The notes under the pieces were generated by a model that saw nothing but the letters and a program-made list of their open reading frames with translations, did not search any database and was not told the DNA's origin. The position numbers and the translations under genes were made by a program. This document shows positions 1 to 6,256 of a stretch of DNA of 11,548 nucleotides, piece by piece. Position 1 is the first letter of the stretch; each line of letters opens with the position of its first letter. The stretch is from the NCBI GenBank assembly GCA_026986135.1, contig JALSPD010000079.1:1-11548 (forward strand). Direction: 5' to 3'. This stretch comes from DHVE2 group archaeon (GTDB lineage: Archaea; Thermoplasmatota; Thermoplasmata; Thermoplasmatales; Aciduliprofundaceae).

Positions 1-1
1 T

Positions 2-1015
2 CCTTCTATTCCTGCACCGGTGGGTTATTTTGTTGGTAATCGCCTTGCCTTTGCCTCTGCCAGAATATGGTACTGGCAGGGCACCCCTGCATACTGGGAA
101 GGTGGTGGAAGGAAATTGTACTCATACTCCCTATCAGGCTCTAATTTTGGACAGGTGAGTGAGTACAGAATTTACCGTGGCCAGAAAAGTGGAGAGGAGC
201 GGTTAATTGCCAGGATATCTGGAAAAATATTGGAGTATGTGGATCATAATGTCACCAATGGGCAAACATATTACTATTATGTCACGGCTTTAAACTCATA
301 TGGTGAGAGCGGAAAAAGCAACGAAGTAAAGGCAACACCGCAGAATTATTCGGGATTACTATCCAACAAGATACTGTTTGTGGATGATGATGGGGGAAGC
401 ATGGTGAGTGATTACATTAAAAAAGCGCTTGTTGATTCAGGTATTGCAAAGAGTTTTGAGGTTTGTGTGTGGGATGTCTATCAGATTGGTTACACTCCAG
501 ATCTCAACACCTTGATGAAGTACGGTATAGTGATATGGAGTACAGGATATGAATACGAAAACACATTGACAGGCGAAGATCAGGAGAATCTGGAGAGATA
601 TCTGAACAATGGAGGGAGGTTATATCTGAGTTCGCAGGATCTGCTATGGGAGCTTAGCGGAGGGTACGATGGAAAGATAAACAATGAATTTGTGAATGAT
701 TATTTGGGTGTAGAATCTGTGAAGAACGATGTAGGGTACACGAAGGTATACGGAGTGAGTGGAAACGGCATAAGTGGCACGCTGGGCACGGTGAAGTTTG
801 ATTATCCGTATCACAATTATGCAGACGAGATAACGCTGAGTTCAGGAGCGGTAGGGATATTCACGGATTACAATGGTGCATACACAGCGAGCAGTTACGA
901 GCATGGTAATTACAAGGTTGTATTTACAGCGTTCTCGTTTGAAGCGGTGGAGAAATCCAATTCTGTGAAAGGTGCAAATATGATGCGTGCCATAATCTCA
1001 TGGTTGGGGTCTTGA
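2..1015 (+). CDS. Secreted/surface protein, 3' part: fibronectin-III-like plus amidotransferase-like domain (partial)
   Basis: The reading frame is open from base 2, before the first possible start (GTG at 20), so this is the C-terminal 337 residues of a longer protein. Residues 1-113 look like a fibronectin type III domain: a Pro-rich opening, then YRIYRG, a G-Q-T-Y-Y-Y-Y-V-T-A-L-N stretch, and S-N-E-V-K-A-T-P at its end. Residues 119-337 begin with a beta strand and an acidic turn (ILFVDDDGG). They continue with an alternating alpha/beta pattern including YLNNGGRLYLSSQDL, as in class-I glutamine-amidotransferase-like domains of archaeal extracellular proteins. No catalytic Cys is evident at a nucleophile elbow, so the domain is probably structural or ligand-binding. 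The high Tyr, Asn, Ser and Gly content suits an exported protein. The N-terminus, including any signal peptide, lies outside the window. Domain calls are from pattern only; its exact role is unknown. Confidence 0.72.
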   Translation, partial: PSIPAPVGYFVGNRLAFASARIWYWQGTPAYWEGGGRKLYSYSLSGSNFGQVSEYRIYRGQKSGEERLIARISGKILEYVDHNVTNGQTYYYYVTALNSYGESGKSNEVKATPQNYSGLLSNKILFVDDDGGSMVSDYIKKALVDSGIAKSFEVCVWDVYQIGYTPDLNTLMKYGIVIWSTGYEYENTLTGEDQENLERYLNNGGRLYLSSQDLLWELSGGYDGKINNEFVNDYLGVESVKNDVGYTKVYGVSGNGISGTLGTVKFDYPYHNYADEITLSSGAVGIFTDYNGAYTASSYEHGNYKVVFTAFSFEAVEKSNSVKGANMMRAIISWLGS

Positions 1016-1059
1016 GGATGAGATGCGAAAGTATTATCAGGTCCATTGAAATCCATCTT

Positions 1060-1067
1060 AAGGAGGG
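1060..1067 (+). promoter_or_regulatory. Strong ribosome binding site for the gene at 1074
   Basis: AAGGAGGG lies 6 bases upstream of ATG 1074, a near-perfect match to the anti-Shine-Dalgarno sequence. It fixes the start of the membrane-anchored protein. The 58-base gap after the previous gene shows no convincing terminator or TATA box. Confidence 0.7.
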
Positions 1068-1073
1068 TTTAAA

Positions 1074-1769
1074 ATGATCTCAAAGTTAAGGTTGATAACA
1101 GTAATATCTGTGGCTGCTATAGTGTTAATTGCCTTTGCAATCGTATTTCTGTTTTATCATCCATGGTGTGCTTGCTCAGGTGGTGAGGAAAATTTAAAAC
1201 TTGTTGATTACTCAGTTACTGCCGGGGATATTTCTCCCGTGTTAAAATTGAAGTTCTCCCGCTCTCTTGACATGTACACCAGTGTTAAACTCCTTGATGG
1301 ATTTTTTAAAACCGTAGGTGTTTGGACGGCGCATAATACCACTCCAGGTAGCACCATTCGTATGTTTAATATCAACCCTCCGAACTTAATAGGTCTTTAC
1401 CACCTCGTGGTCCTCTGGAAAAATACCGAGATTCTGAATACCTCGCTCTCATTTAAATCTCCAGAGCTGGACGTGATGAATTTTTCAGTGGTCAAGGATG
1501 AAAAAGGGGATACAGTGTATCTGGAGTTTGTGAATCTCACTTTATCGGAAAGTGGAGAATCTCCCTATTATTTCAACAGAATTCGCTGGACTCTTGATGG
1601 TCAGGGATCAAGCGAAAAGATACCTCTGGATCATTTCATTGTGGGTAAGGAGAAAACAATAAGATTGAACCTTGCTCAGTATGTGAATAAGGGAAGCCAC
1701 GTGCTGGTTGTTCATTTTGATTACTTTGATTTCAATACTGTAACTGTGGTTGTCAATCTATCCGTTTGA
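1074..1769 (+). CDS. Membrane-anchored protein with two repeated beta-rich halves, function unknown
   Basis: This 231-residue protein has one hydrophobic helix at residues 7-28. Short positive residues precede it, as in an uncleaved signal anchor, leaving about 200 residues outside the cell. The two cysteines just after the helix (WCACSGG, residues 31-37) do not form a proper lipobox. The outer part is beta-rich and appears duplicated. Residues 41-61 (LKLVDYSVTAG, then LKLKF) resemble 131-152 (ELDVMNFSVVK, then VYLEF), and 94-128 resemble 195-231: each starts with TIR, has a short LVV or VVH strand, and ends in a hydrophobic strand. This suggests two tandem immunoglobulin-like beta-sandwich domains. 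The family is not recognised. The strong ribosome site supports expression. The gene converges with the Lrp gene with only two bases between their stop codons. Confidence 0.68.
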   Translation: MISKLRLITVISVAAIVLIAFAIVFLFYHPWCACSGGEENLKLVDYSVTAGDISPVLKLKFSRSLDMYTSVKLLDGFFKTVGVWTAHNTTPGSTIRMFNINPPNLIGLYHLVVLWKNTEILNTSLSFKSPELDVMNFSVVKDEKGDTVYLEFVNLTLSESGESPYYFNRIRWTLDGQGSSEKIPLDHFIVGKEKTIRLNLAQYVNKGSHVLVVHFDYFDFNTVTVVVNLSV

Positions 1770-1771
1770 TT

Positions 1772-2194
1772 CTACTTTATTCTTTCCATTATTATTGCTG
1801 GACAAATGTCTTTCACGCCCCTGAACTTTCCAATCTTTTTAGTTATCAGTGAGAAGAGTTCCTCGCCATCCTTTGTCCAGATTTCACACATTATCATGTG
1901 GTCTCCTGTGGATGTGGCAACCCATTGCACCTCTTCCATCTCCGCCAGTTTTTTTGCCACATCCAGGAGATAACGGGGCTCTGCATCAAGGCCCAGAATG
2001 GTTATCGTCTTATATCCCAATTTCTCTGGATCAACTTCTATCGTGTATTTTTTTATAACACCACTGTTTTCTAATTCAGAAATTCTTTTCCTTATGGTGG
2101 CTTCTGTAACTCCCAGTTTTTTAGCTATTTCTGTGTAAGGCAACCTTGAATTTTCACGAAGAAGCTCTATGATCTTTTTATCTCTCTCGTCCAT
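1772..2194 (-). CDS. Lrp/AsnC-family transcriptional regulator
   Basis: This is a 140-residue DNA-binding regulator of the Lrp/AsnC (feast/famine) family, at the family's usual length. Residues 4-50 form the winged helix-turn-helix: LPYTEIAKKLGVTEATIRKR is the HTH core, followed by the ISELENSGVIKKY wing. Residues 63-138 form the RAM effector-binding and oligomerisation domain, including the STGDHMIM segment that matches the conserved G-D turn. Members bind DNA as dimers or octamers and often control their own gene and a divergent one. Here the divergent neighbour is the 12-gene oxygen-defence unit, so it is a good candidate regulator of that unit. That link is inference from position. Whether it senses an amino acid or a redox signal cannot be read from the sequence. 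ATG 2194 lies about 27 bases from a minus-strand TATA box, so the mRNA is probably leaderless. Confidence 0.9.
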   Translation of the reverse strand: MDERDKKIIELLRENSRLPYTEIAKKLGVTEATIRKRISELENSGVIKKYTIEVDPEKLGYKTITILGLDAEPRYLLDVAKKLAEMEEVQWVATSTGDHMIMCEIWTKDGEELFSLITKKIGKFRGVKDICPAIIMERIK

Positions 2195-2216
2195 TATAAT
2201 ACGCTATTGCGACATC

Positions 2217-2226
2217 ATTAATAAAG
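2217..2226 (-). promoter_or_regulatory. TATA box for the Lrp/AsnC gene
   Basis: Read on the minus strand this is CTTTATTAAT, preceded by an A-rich BRE-like stretch. Its centre is about 27 bases upstream of the Lrp start codon, the usual distance from TATA box to transcription start in archaea. Transcription would therefore begin at or next to the ATG (leaderless). Confidence 0.6.
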
Positions 2227-2230
2227 TTTT

Positions 2231-2280
2231 TCGTGATGGACAGTTTTGTATATCGTACCAAAAATTTATATAGTTCGTAC
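2231..2280. promoter_or_regulatory. Three TCGT boxes at 22-bp spacing (candidate operator)
   Basis: TCGT occurs at 2231, 2253 and 2275, exactly 22 bp apart. The second and third are extended to TCGTAC. Two helical turns of spacing put all three on one face of the DNA. The first lies just upstream of the Lrp TATA box. The second abuts the BRE of the oxygen-defence promoter. The third sits between that promoter's TATA box and the expected transcription start. This placement suits binding by an oligomeric regulator such as the neighbouring Lrp protein, but binding is inference. Confidence 0.4.
2260..2272 (+). promoter_or_regulatory. BRE/TATA promoter of the oxygen-defence operon
   Basis: The stretch AAAAATTTATATA contains an A-rich BRE-like part and the TATA box TTTATATA (2265-2272). 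The TATA centre is about 27 bases upstream of ATG 2296. There is no Shine-Dalgarno sequence before that ATG, so the first gene is probably translated from a leaderless mRNA. Confidence 0.7.
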
Positions 2281-2295
2281 TCATTACCATGAACG

Positions 2296-2826
2296 ATGTC
2301 AAATATAAAGTTTGGATTGCACAAAATAACTTACGGGATGTACGTGGTCTCATCGATGAGCAATGGCCGTTTAAACGGGCAGATAGCGAATACTGTGTTT
2401 CAGTTAACACCAGATCCCATTAAAATTGCAACCAGCATAAACAAAGAGAATTTGACGCATGAATTCATTGAGAGAAGTGGTGTGTTTACCGTTTCAGTAC
2501 TTTCAACGGAAGCTCCGTTTAAGTTCATAGGTTTATTTGGATTTCGCTCTGGCAGGGATGTAGATAAGTTCTCGCAGGTGAATTATAAAATTGGTAAAAC
2601 AGGCGCACCCATAGTTATGGATTATTCGCTGGCATATCTTGAGGCCAGGGTTGTTGATAAACTGGATGTTGGTTCTCACACCATTTTTGTTGGAGAGGTT
2701 GTTGATGGTGATCGCATTTCTGATGGTGAGCCCATGACTTATGATTACTACCATCGTGTGATAAAGGGAAAAACGCCCAAGAAGGCGGCCACGTATATGA
2801 AAGAAGAAAAGGAGGTGAAAGAATGA
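2296..2826 (+). CDS. Flavin reductase-like FMN-binding protein (rubredoxin partner)
   Basis: This 176-residue protein belongs to the flavin reductase-like family with a split-barrel FMN-binding fold. Family-typical segments include YGMYVVSS (13-20), the FMN-site region NGQIANTVFQLTPDP (27-41), FGFRSGRDVDKF (81-92), GSHTIFVGEVVDGD (126-139) and the C-terminal YYHRVIKGKTPKKAATY (151-167). It probably uses NAD(P)H to reduce flavin and passes electrons to rubredoxin. In Moorella the same two modules are fused as high-molecular-weight rubredoxin (Hrb), the electron donor to flavodiiron protein FprA. Here they are separate genes overlapping by four bases (ATGA, 2823-2826), with the flavodiiron gene next. 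ATG 2296 is preferred because it lies about 27 bases from the TATA box. ATG 2289 is in another frame. Electron transfer to this rubredoxin is inferred. Confidence 0.85.
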   Translation: MSNIKFGLHKITYGMYVVSSMSNGRLNGQIANTVFQLTPDPIKIATSINKENLTHEFIERSGVFTVSVLSTEAPFKFIGLFGFRSGRDVDKFSQVNYKIGKTGAPIVMDYSLAYLEARVVDKLDVGSHTIFVGEVVDGDRISDGEPMTYDYYHRVIKGKTPKKAATYMKEEKEVKE

Positions 2827-2984
2827 AGTATAGGTGCACAATATGTGGGTATATCTACGACCCTGCTGTGGGTGACCCGGACAGCGAAATTCCTGCGGGA
2901 ACGCCCTTTGAGGATCTGCCGGATGACTGGGTCTGTCCCATATGCGGAGCAACGAAGGATCTCTTTGAGCCGGTGGAGGAGTGA
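2823..2984 (+). CDS. Rubredoxin
   Basis: This is a complete 53-residue rubredoxin, the usual length. The single Fe is bound by four cysteines in two CxxCG knuckles: C5-T-I-C8-G and C38-P-I-C41-G. Conserved family features also include Y10, Y12, the D-P-A-x-G-D stretch (13-18), G26-T27-P28-F29, L32-P33-D35-W36 and the C-terminal K45-D46-x-F48. It is a small cytoplasmic one-electron carrier and would supply the flavodiiron protein, rubrerythrin and superoxide reductase encoded downstream. The start overlaps the stop of the flavin reductase-like gene (ATGA), with the GGAGGTGA upstream of it inside that gene. The flavodiiron gene starts two bases after its stop. Confidence 0.97.
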   Translation: MKYRCTICGYIYDPAVGDPDSEIPAGTPFEDLPDDWVCPICGATKDLFEPVEE

Positions 2985-2986
2985 GC

Positions 2987-4171
2987 ATGATTCGCAAACT
3001 GGCGGAAGGGGTATATAATGTGGGGGCGATTGACTGGGAGCGTGTTCTTTTTGACGAGATTGTATCCACACCCCAGGGAACCAGTTACAACTCGTATCTT
3101 ATCCTTGGTAAGGACAAGGTTGCTTTGATAGACACCGTGGAACCGGAGAAGGCAGATCAGCTCTTTGCGAATCTTGAAGAACTGGGAATTGAGAGAATTG
3201 ATTACATTGTTTCCAACCATGCCGAGCAGGATCATTCAGGCGCAATTCCCGAGCTCCTTGAAAAATATCCCGAAGCGAAGGTGGTGACCAATGCAAAATG
3301 CAAGGGATTTGAGAAGGATCTGCTTCATCTGAGGGATGAGGATTTCATCGTAATAAATGAGGGGGATACCCTTGATCTTGGGGGTAAAACCCTGAAATTC
3401 GTGATGACTCCCTGGGTGCACTGGCCTGAAACGATGAGCACATTTCTGCTTGAGGATAAAATCGCCTTCACCTGTGATTTCTTCGGTTCTCATGCGGCCA
3501 CCACGCATACCTTTGCGGAGCAGTACGATCGCATATATCACGAGGCGAAGAGGTACTACGCTGAAATCATGATGCCCTTCCGCCAGATAATCGCGAGGAA
3601 CATAACGAAAATTGAAGAATTCGGCCCGAAAATAATTGCGCCCAGCCACGGGCCTGCGTACAGCGATCCGAAGTTCATAATTAACGCTTACAAGGAGTGG
3701 ATCTCGCCAAGCACGAAGAATGAAGCCCTGATTCTCTATGTGTCCATGCATGGTTCAACCAAGAAGATGGTTGATGCCCTTGTGGATTCCCTCGGAAAGT
3801 ACGGGGTTGAAGTGAAGGTCAGGGACCTTATTCGTTCGGATATGGGCGAAGTTGCAATTGATCTCGTGGACATAACCACTCTTGTAATAGCGACGCCCAC
3901 CATGCTTGCAGGACCGCATCCTCAGGCGGTTTATGCGGCATATCTGGCGAATGCTCTTAAACCAAAGGTGAAGATTGTTGGCATAATTGGATCCTATGGC
4001 TGGGGTGGAAGAACGGTGGATATTCTCAAAGCGAATCTTGGCGCTTTGAAGGTTGAATTGCTTGAACCACTCCTAATCAAAGGTCTTCCAAAGGATGAGG
4101 ATTATGAGAAAATAGATGAATTTGCGAAGAAGATTGCGGAGAAGCATAGGGAACTGGGGGTGATGAAATGA
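2987..4171 (+). CDS. fprA: Flavodiiron protein (oxygen/NO reductase, FprA type)
   Basis: This 394-residue protein reduces O2 to water, or NO to N2O, at a non-heme diiron site using electrons relayed through FMN. Residues 1-245 form the metallo-beta-lactamase-like domain. All six iron ligands are present: H78-x-E80-x-D82 in NHAEQDH, H145 in WVHWPE, D164 in CDFFG and H221 in SHGPAY. Residues 247-394 form the flavodoxin domain, with the FMN phosphate loop SMHGSTKK (253-260) and the G-S-Y-G-W-G-G-R-T segment (335-343). There is no extra C-terminal rubredoxin or flavin reductase domain, so electrons must come from separate proteins, most likely the two genes before it. ATG 2987 is chosen over the in-frame GTG at 2981 because GGAGG at 2975-2979 is 7 bases before it. 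O2 versus NO preference cannot be told from sequence. Confidence 0.95.
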   Translation: MIRKLAEGVYNVGAIDWERVLFDEIVSTPQGTSYNSYLILGKDKVALIDTVEPEKADQLFANLEELGIERIDYIVSNHAEQDHSGAIPELLEKYPEAKVVTNAKCKGFEKDLLHLRDEDFIVINEGDTLDLGGKTLKFVMTPWVHWPETMSTFLLEDKIAFTCDFFGSHAATTHTFAEQYDRIYHEAKRYYAEIMMPFRQIIARNITKIEEFGPKIIAPSHGPAYSDPKFIINAYKEWISPSTKNEALILYVSMHGSTKKMVDALVDSLGKYGVEVKVRDLIRSDMGEVAIDLVDITTLVIATPTMLAGPHPQAVYAAYLANALKPKVKIVGIIGSYGWGGRTVDILKANLGALKVELLEPLLIKGLPKDEDYEKIDEFAKKIAEKHRELGVMK

Positions 4172-4626
4172 GTCGCGAAGCTCCAGATTTCTGTCTTCCA
4201 GATTATCGTGGCGAGGAACATTGTCTCCATGATTTTCGTGGCAAGTGGGTTGTGCTCTACTTCTATCCCAAGGATAACACATCCGGATGCACCAGAGAGG
4301 CGAAGGAATTCACCGAGATGCGGGAAGAATTTGAAAAGTTGAATGCGGTGATAATAGGTATAAGCAAGGACTCGCCGAAATCACACGAAAAGTTTATAAA
4401 GAAGCACAATCTAAATATATTGCTGCTCAGCGATGAGAACCATGAAGTGATTGAGAAGTATGGTGCGTGGGGCAAGAAGAAGAATTATGGCAGGGAATAT
4501 TACGGCACGATTAGAAGCACATTCCTGATAGACCCTGAGGGGAATATAGTGAAGGAATGGAAGAAGGTTCGTGTTGCGGGGCATGTTGAAGAGGTGCTTA
4601 AAACTTTAAAGGAGGTGGTAAAATGA
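4168..4626 (+). CDS. bcp: Peroxiredoxin, BCP/PrxQ type
   Basis: This is a 152-residue thioredoxin-fold peroxidase that reduces H2O2 and organic peroxides. The active-site P34-x3-T38-x2-C41 motif is intact in YFYPKDNTSGC, and R116 in TIRSTFLIDPEGN is the conserved second active-site Arg. The classical resolving Cys of the E. coli BCP type, five residues after the peroxidatic Cys, is replaced by K46. The only other cysteines are C9 and C19, so the protein is either a 1-Cys enzyme or uses an unusual resolving partner. The start overlaps the flavodiiron stop (ATGA, 4168-4171) and the stop overlaps the next start in the same way, which implies tight translational coupling. Possible electron donors are a thioredoxin/glutaredoxin-like protein outside the window or rubredoxin. 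Confidence 0.93.
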   Translation: MSREAPDFCLPDYRGEEHCLHDFRGKWVVLYFYPKDNTSGCTREAKEFTEMREEFEKLNAVIIGISKDSPKSHEKFIKKHNLNILLLSDENHEVIEKYGAWGKKKNYGREYYGTIRSTFLIDPEGNIVKEWKKVRVAGHVEEVLKTLKEVVK

Positions 4627-5111
4627 ATCTGGAAAGTTATAATTTAAAAACGCTGTTGCTCGCCGCCATAAAGAGCGAGATTGACAGCGGGGATGTGTAC
4701 AGGAATCTTGCAAACAGGGTGAAGAACGCCCTTCTGAAAGAGCGTTTAAACTTTCTGGCAGGGGAAGAGGATAAGCATCGCGCGTTTCTTGAGGCGCTTT
4801 ACAGGCAGAAGTTCCCCGGGGAGGAGATAGTGGTCCCGGAAAAAACGCCGGTTCCTCTTCCAGAGGTGGATGCCTCTGAGGATCGTTTGCTTAGCGAGAT
4901 AATTGAAGATGCCATGAAGGCGGAGCTCGCTGCGAAGGAGTTTTACGAGTCCCTGAAGCCGCTTCTCCAGGACGAGGAAAATCGCAAGATGCTTCAGGTC
5001 CTTGCCAACATGGAGCAGGGCCATTACGACATTCTTGCCAAAGAACTGGAGAACCTGAAGAATTTTGAAAATTACGATGAGTACTGGCCAATGATGCATG
5101 TGGGCCCCTGA
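4623..5111 (+). CDS. Ferritin-like diiron protein of the rubrerythrin superfamily, lacking a rubredoxin domain
   Basis: This 162-residue protein consists of two ferritin-like helical-hairpin halves. Half one carries E19 (KSEID) and E49-x-x-H52 (EEDKH). Half two carries E101 (KAELAAKEFYE) and E131-x-x-H134 (MEQGHYDIL). Together these give the carboxylate and His ligands of a four-helix-bundle diiron site. The halves are joined by a Pro-rich linker (residues 72-82). The fold matches the rubrerythrin/YciE-like COG1633 group, but there is no C-terminal rubredoxin, so it may be a peroxidase fed by free rubredoxin, an iron oxidase, or another diiron enzyme. A clear paralogue with the same first-half ligand spacing lies at 8863-9375. 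The gene overlaps bcp by four bases (ATGA). The C-terminal tail (NYDEYWPMMHVGP) is unassigned. Confidence 0.85.
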   Translation: MNLESYNLKTLLLAAIKSEIDSGDVYRNLANRVKNALLKERLNFLAGEEDKHRAFLEALYRQKFPGEEIVVPEKTPVPLPEVDASEDRLLSEIIEDAMKAELAAKEFYESLKPLLQDEENRKMLQVLANMEQGHYDILAKELENLKNFENYDEYWPMMHVGP

Positions 5112-5130
5112 GGTGAAGAGGTGAATGAAA

Positions 5131-5637
5131 ATGAGAAAGATGGTTAAGAAAAGCTTGGAGGAAGCGTTTGCGGGAGAGAGCATGGCGCATATGAAATACT
5201 CAATCTTCGCTGAAGTTGCCGAAAGAGAGGGAAAGAAGAACATTGCGCGTTTGTTCAGGGCGATTGCTTACGCTGAGTTCGTGCATGCGAAGAACCATGC
5301 TAGGAATCTGGGATATATCAAAAGCACGCCTGAGAATCTTCAGAGCGCTATAGATGGCGAGACATTTGAAGTTGAAGATATGTATCCCGCTTACCTGGAA
5401 CTCGCAAAATATTTCGGGGAGAAGGGCGCGGAGATGTCCTTCCACTACGCAATTGAAGCTGAGAAGATACACGCAAATCTTTACGGCGAGGCGAAGAAGA
5501 AGGCGGAGAAGAACGAGGACATTGAGGAGAAAAGCATCTACATATGCCCCGTGTGCGGATACACCTATGTGGGTGAGGATCCCCCAGAGAGATGCCCCGT
5601 TTGCAATGCGCCGCGTGATAAATTTGTGAAGTTCTGA
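5131..5637 (+). CDS. rbr: Rubrerythrin
   Basis: This is a 168-residue classical rubrerythrin, which reduces H2O2 to water with electrons from reduced rubredoxin. The ferritin-like domain (1-130) has E16 in AFAGES, E49-x-x-H52 in AEFVH, the E77/E80 pair in GETFEVEDMYP and E111-x-x-H114 in EKIH. The C-terminal rubredoxin-like domain (137-168) has the FeCys4 motifs C139-P-V-C142-G and C155-P-V-C158. ATG 5131 is preferred because GAGGTGA at 5118-5124 lies six bases before it, the spacing seen in neighbouring genes. An in-frame ATG at 5125 would add two residues and directly abut that site. It sits in the middle of the oxygen-defence operon, 19 bases after the previous stop. Confidence 0.96.
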   Translation: MRKMVKKSLEEAFAGESMAHMKYSIFAEVAEREGKKNIARLFRAIAYAEFVHAKNHARNLGYIKSTPENLQSAIDGETFEVEDMYPAYLELAKYFGEKGAEMSFHYAIEAEKIHANLYGEAKKKAEKNEDIEEKSIYICPVCGYTYVGEDPPERCPVCNAPRDKFVKF

Positions 5638-5646
5638 GGTGAGCAC

Positions 5647-6243
5647 ATGGAAATAATAGTGGATGTTCGGAGCCAGCACGAGTTCGTGAAGAACCATATC
5701 AAGGGAGCGATAAACATCCCAATAATGCATCTTGAGATGTACGAATCATTCCTGAAGAAGATGTGCATGGAGAAGAAGCTCAAACTGTACTGCAACACTG
5801 AGTTTCGGGCTGAAATTGCAAGGGAAAAACTGGAGAAGATGGGCATTGAGGCGGAGATAATTACGAAGGATGAATTGAAGGATTACGAATGGGAAGGCAA
5901 GGATGTGGTCTGCGCCATGAACTTCGTTGTGGTGCGCCCCGGGCACGAGGAGGAGTTTGAGAAGCGAGTCAAAGAACTCTGCAAGAAGACAGAGAGGTAT
6001 CCTGGATTCCTTGGCTCACAGTTGCTACGGGTGGATGGTGTTTCCGCCATCGGCTCCGGGCTTCCCGGCGAGATGCGAGAACTCAAGATCAAGCCCCTGA
6101 AATATGTCATACTCACATACTGGGAATCAAAGGAAATACATGATAAATCGCATCTTGAGGAGGATTTCAGGAGGGCATTTGAGACGATGCCCGCGCATCT
6201 CGTGCAGATGCCGTATGAGGAATTCTACGAGATATTGAGATAA
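5647..6243 (+). CDS. Rhodanese-like domain fused to an ABM-like (antibiotic biosynthesis monooxygenase) domain
   Basis: This 198-residue protein combines two domains. Residues 1-80 are a short rhodanese domain with the DVRSQHEF opening (D6, R8, E12), H17-I-K-G-A-I-N-I-P and the active-site loop C49-N-T-E-F-R54. The Cys and the six-residue C-x4-R loop are intact, but the usual Gly is Glu. Residues 86-195 resemble a dimeric alpha/beta-barrel ABM domain, with a strand (VVCAMNFVVVRPGHEEEFEKR), the ERYPGFLGSQLLR segment (116-128), YVILTYWESKE (153-163) and a DKSHLEEDFRRAF helix (166-178). ABM domains include heme-degrading IsdG-type enzymes and small cofactor-free oxygenases. The rhodanese part would handle sulfane sulfur. 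The fused role is unknown. GAGGTGA at 5636-5642 supports the start. The gene lies between rubrerythrin and ferritin, so a role in redox, sulfur or iron stress is inferred. Confidence 0.75.
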   Translation: MEIIVDVRSQHEFVKNHIKGAINIPIMHLEMYESFLKKMCMEKKLKLYCNTEFRAEIAREKLEKMGIEAEIITKDELKDYEWEGKDVVCAMNFVVVRPGHEEEFEKRVKELCKKTERYPGFLGSQLLRVDGVSAIGSGLPGEMRELKIKPLKYVILTYWESKEIHDKSHLEEDFRRAFETMPAHLVQMPYEEFYEILR

Positions 6244-6256
6244 GGAGGTGAAAAAG

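Noticed and set aside
1104..1181. Lipoprotein signal in the protein at 1074
   Set aside because: The residues before the first Cys (H-P-W) do not fit a lipobox. A plain membrane anchor is more likely.
2289..2295. ATG 2289 as start of the flavin reductase-like gene
   Set aside because: It is in a different frame. ATG 2296 gives the full conserved protein and fits the TATA distance.
2981..2986. GTG start for the flavodiiron gene two codons upstream
   Set aside because: It overlaps the rubredoxin stop and lies one base from the GGAGG site. ATG 2987 has proper spacing.
2533..3069. Minus-strand frame across the rubredoxin region
   Set aside because: It is antisense to the flavin reductase, rubredoxin and flavodiiron genes. 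Its composition is not protein-like.
5354..5629. Arginine-rich plus-strand frame of 91 codons
   Set aside because: It is an out-of-frame reading of the rubrerythrin gene. Its Arg content comes from AAG/GAG-rich coding sequence.
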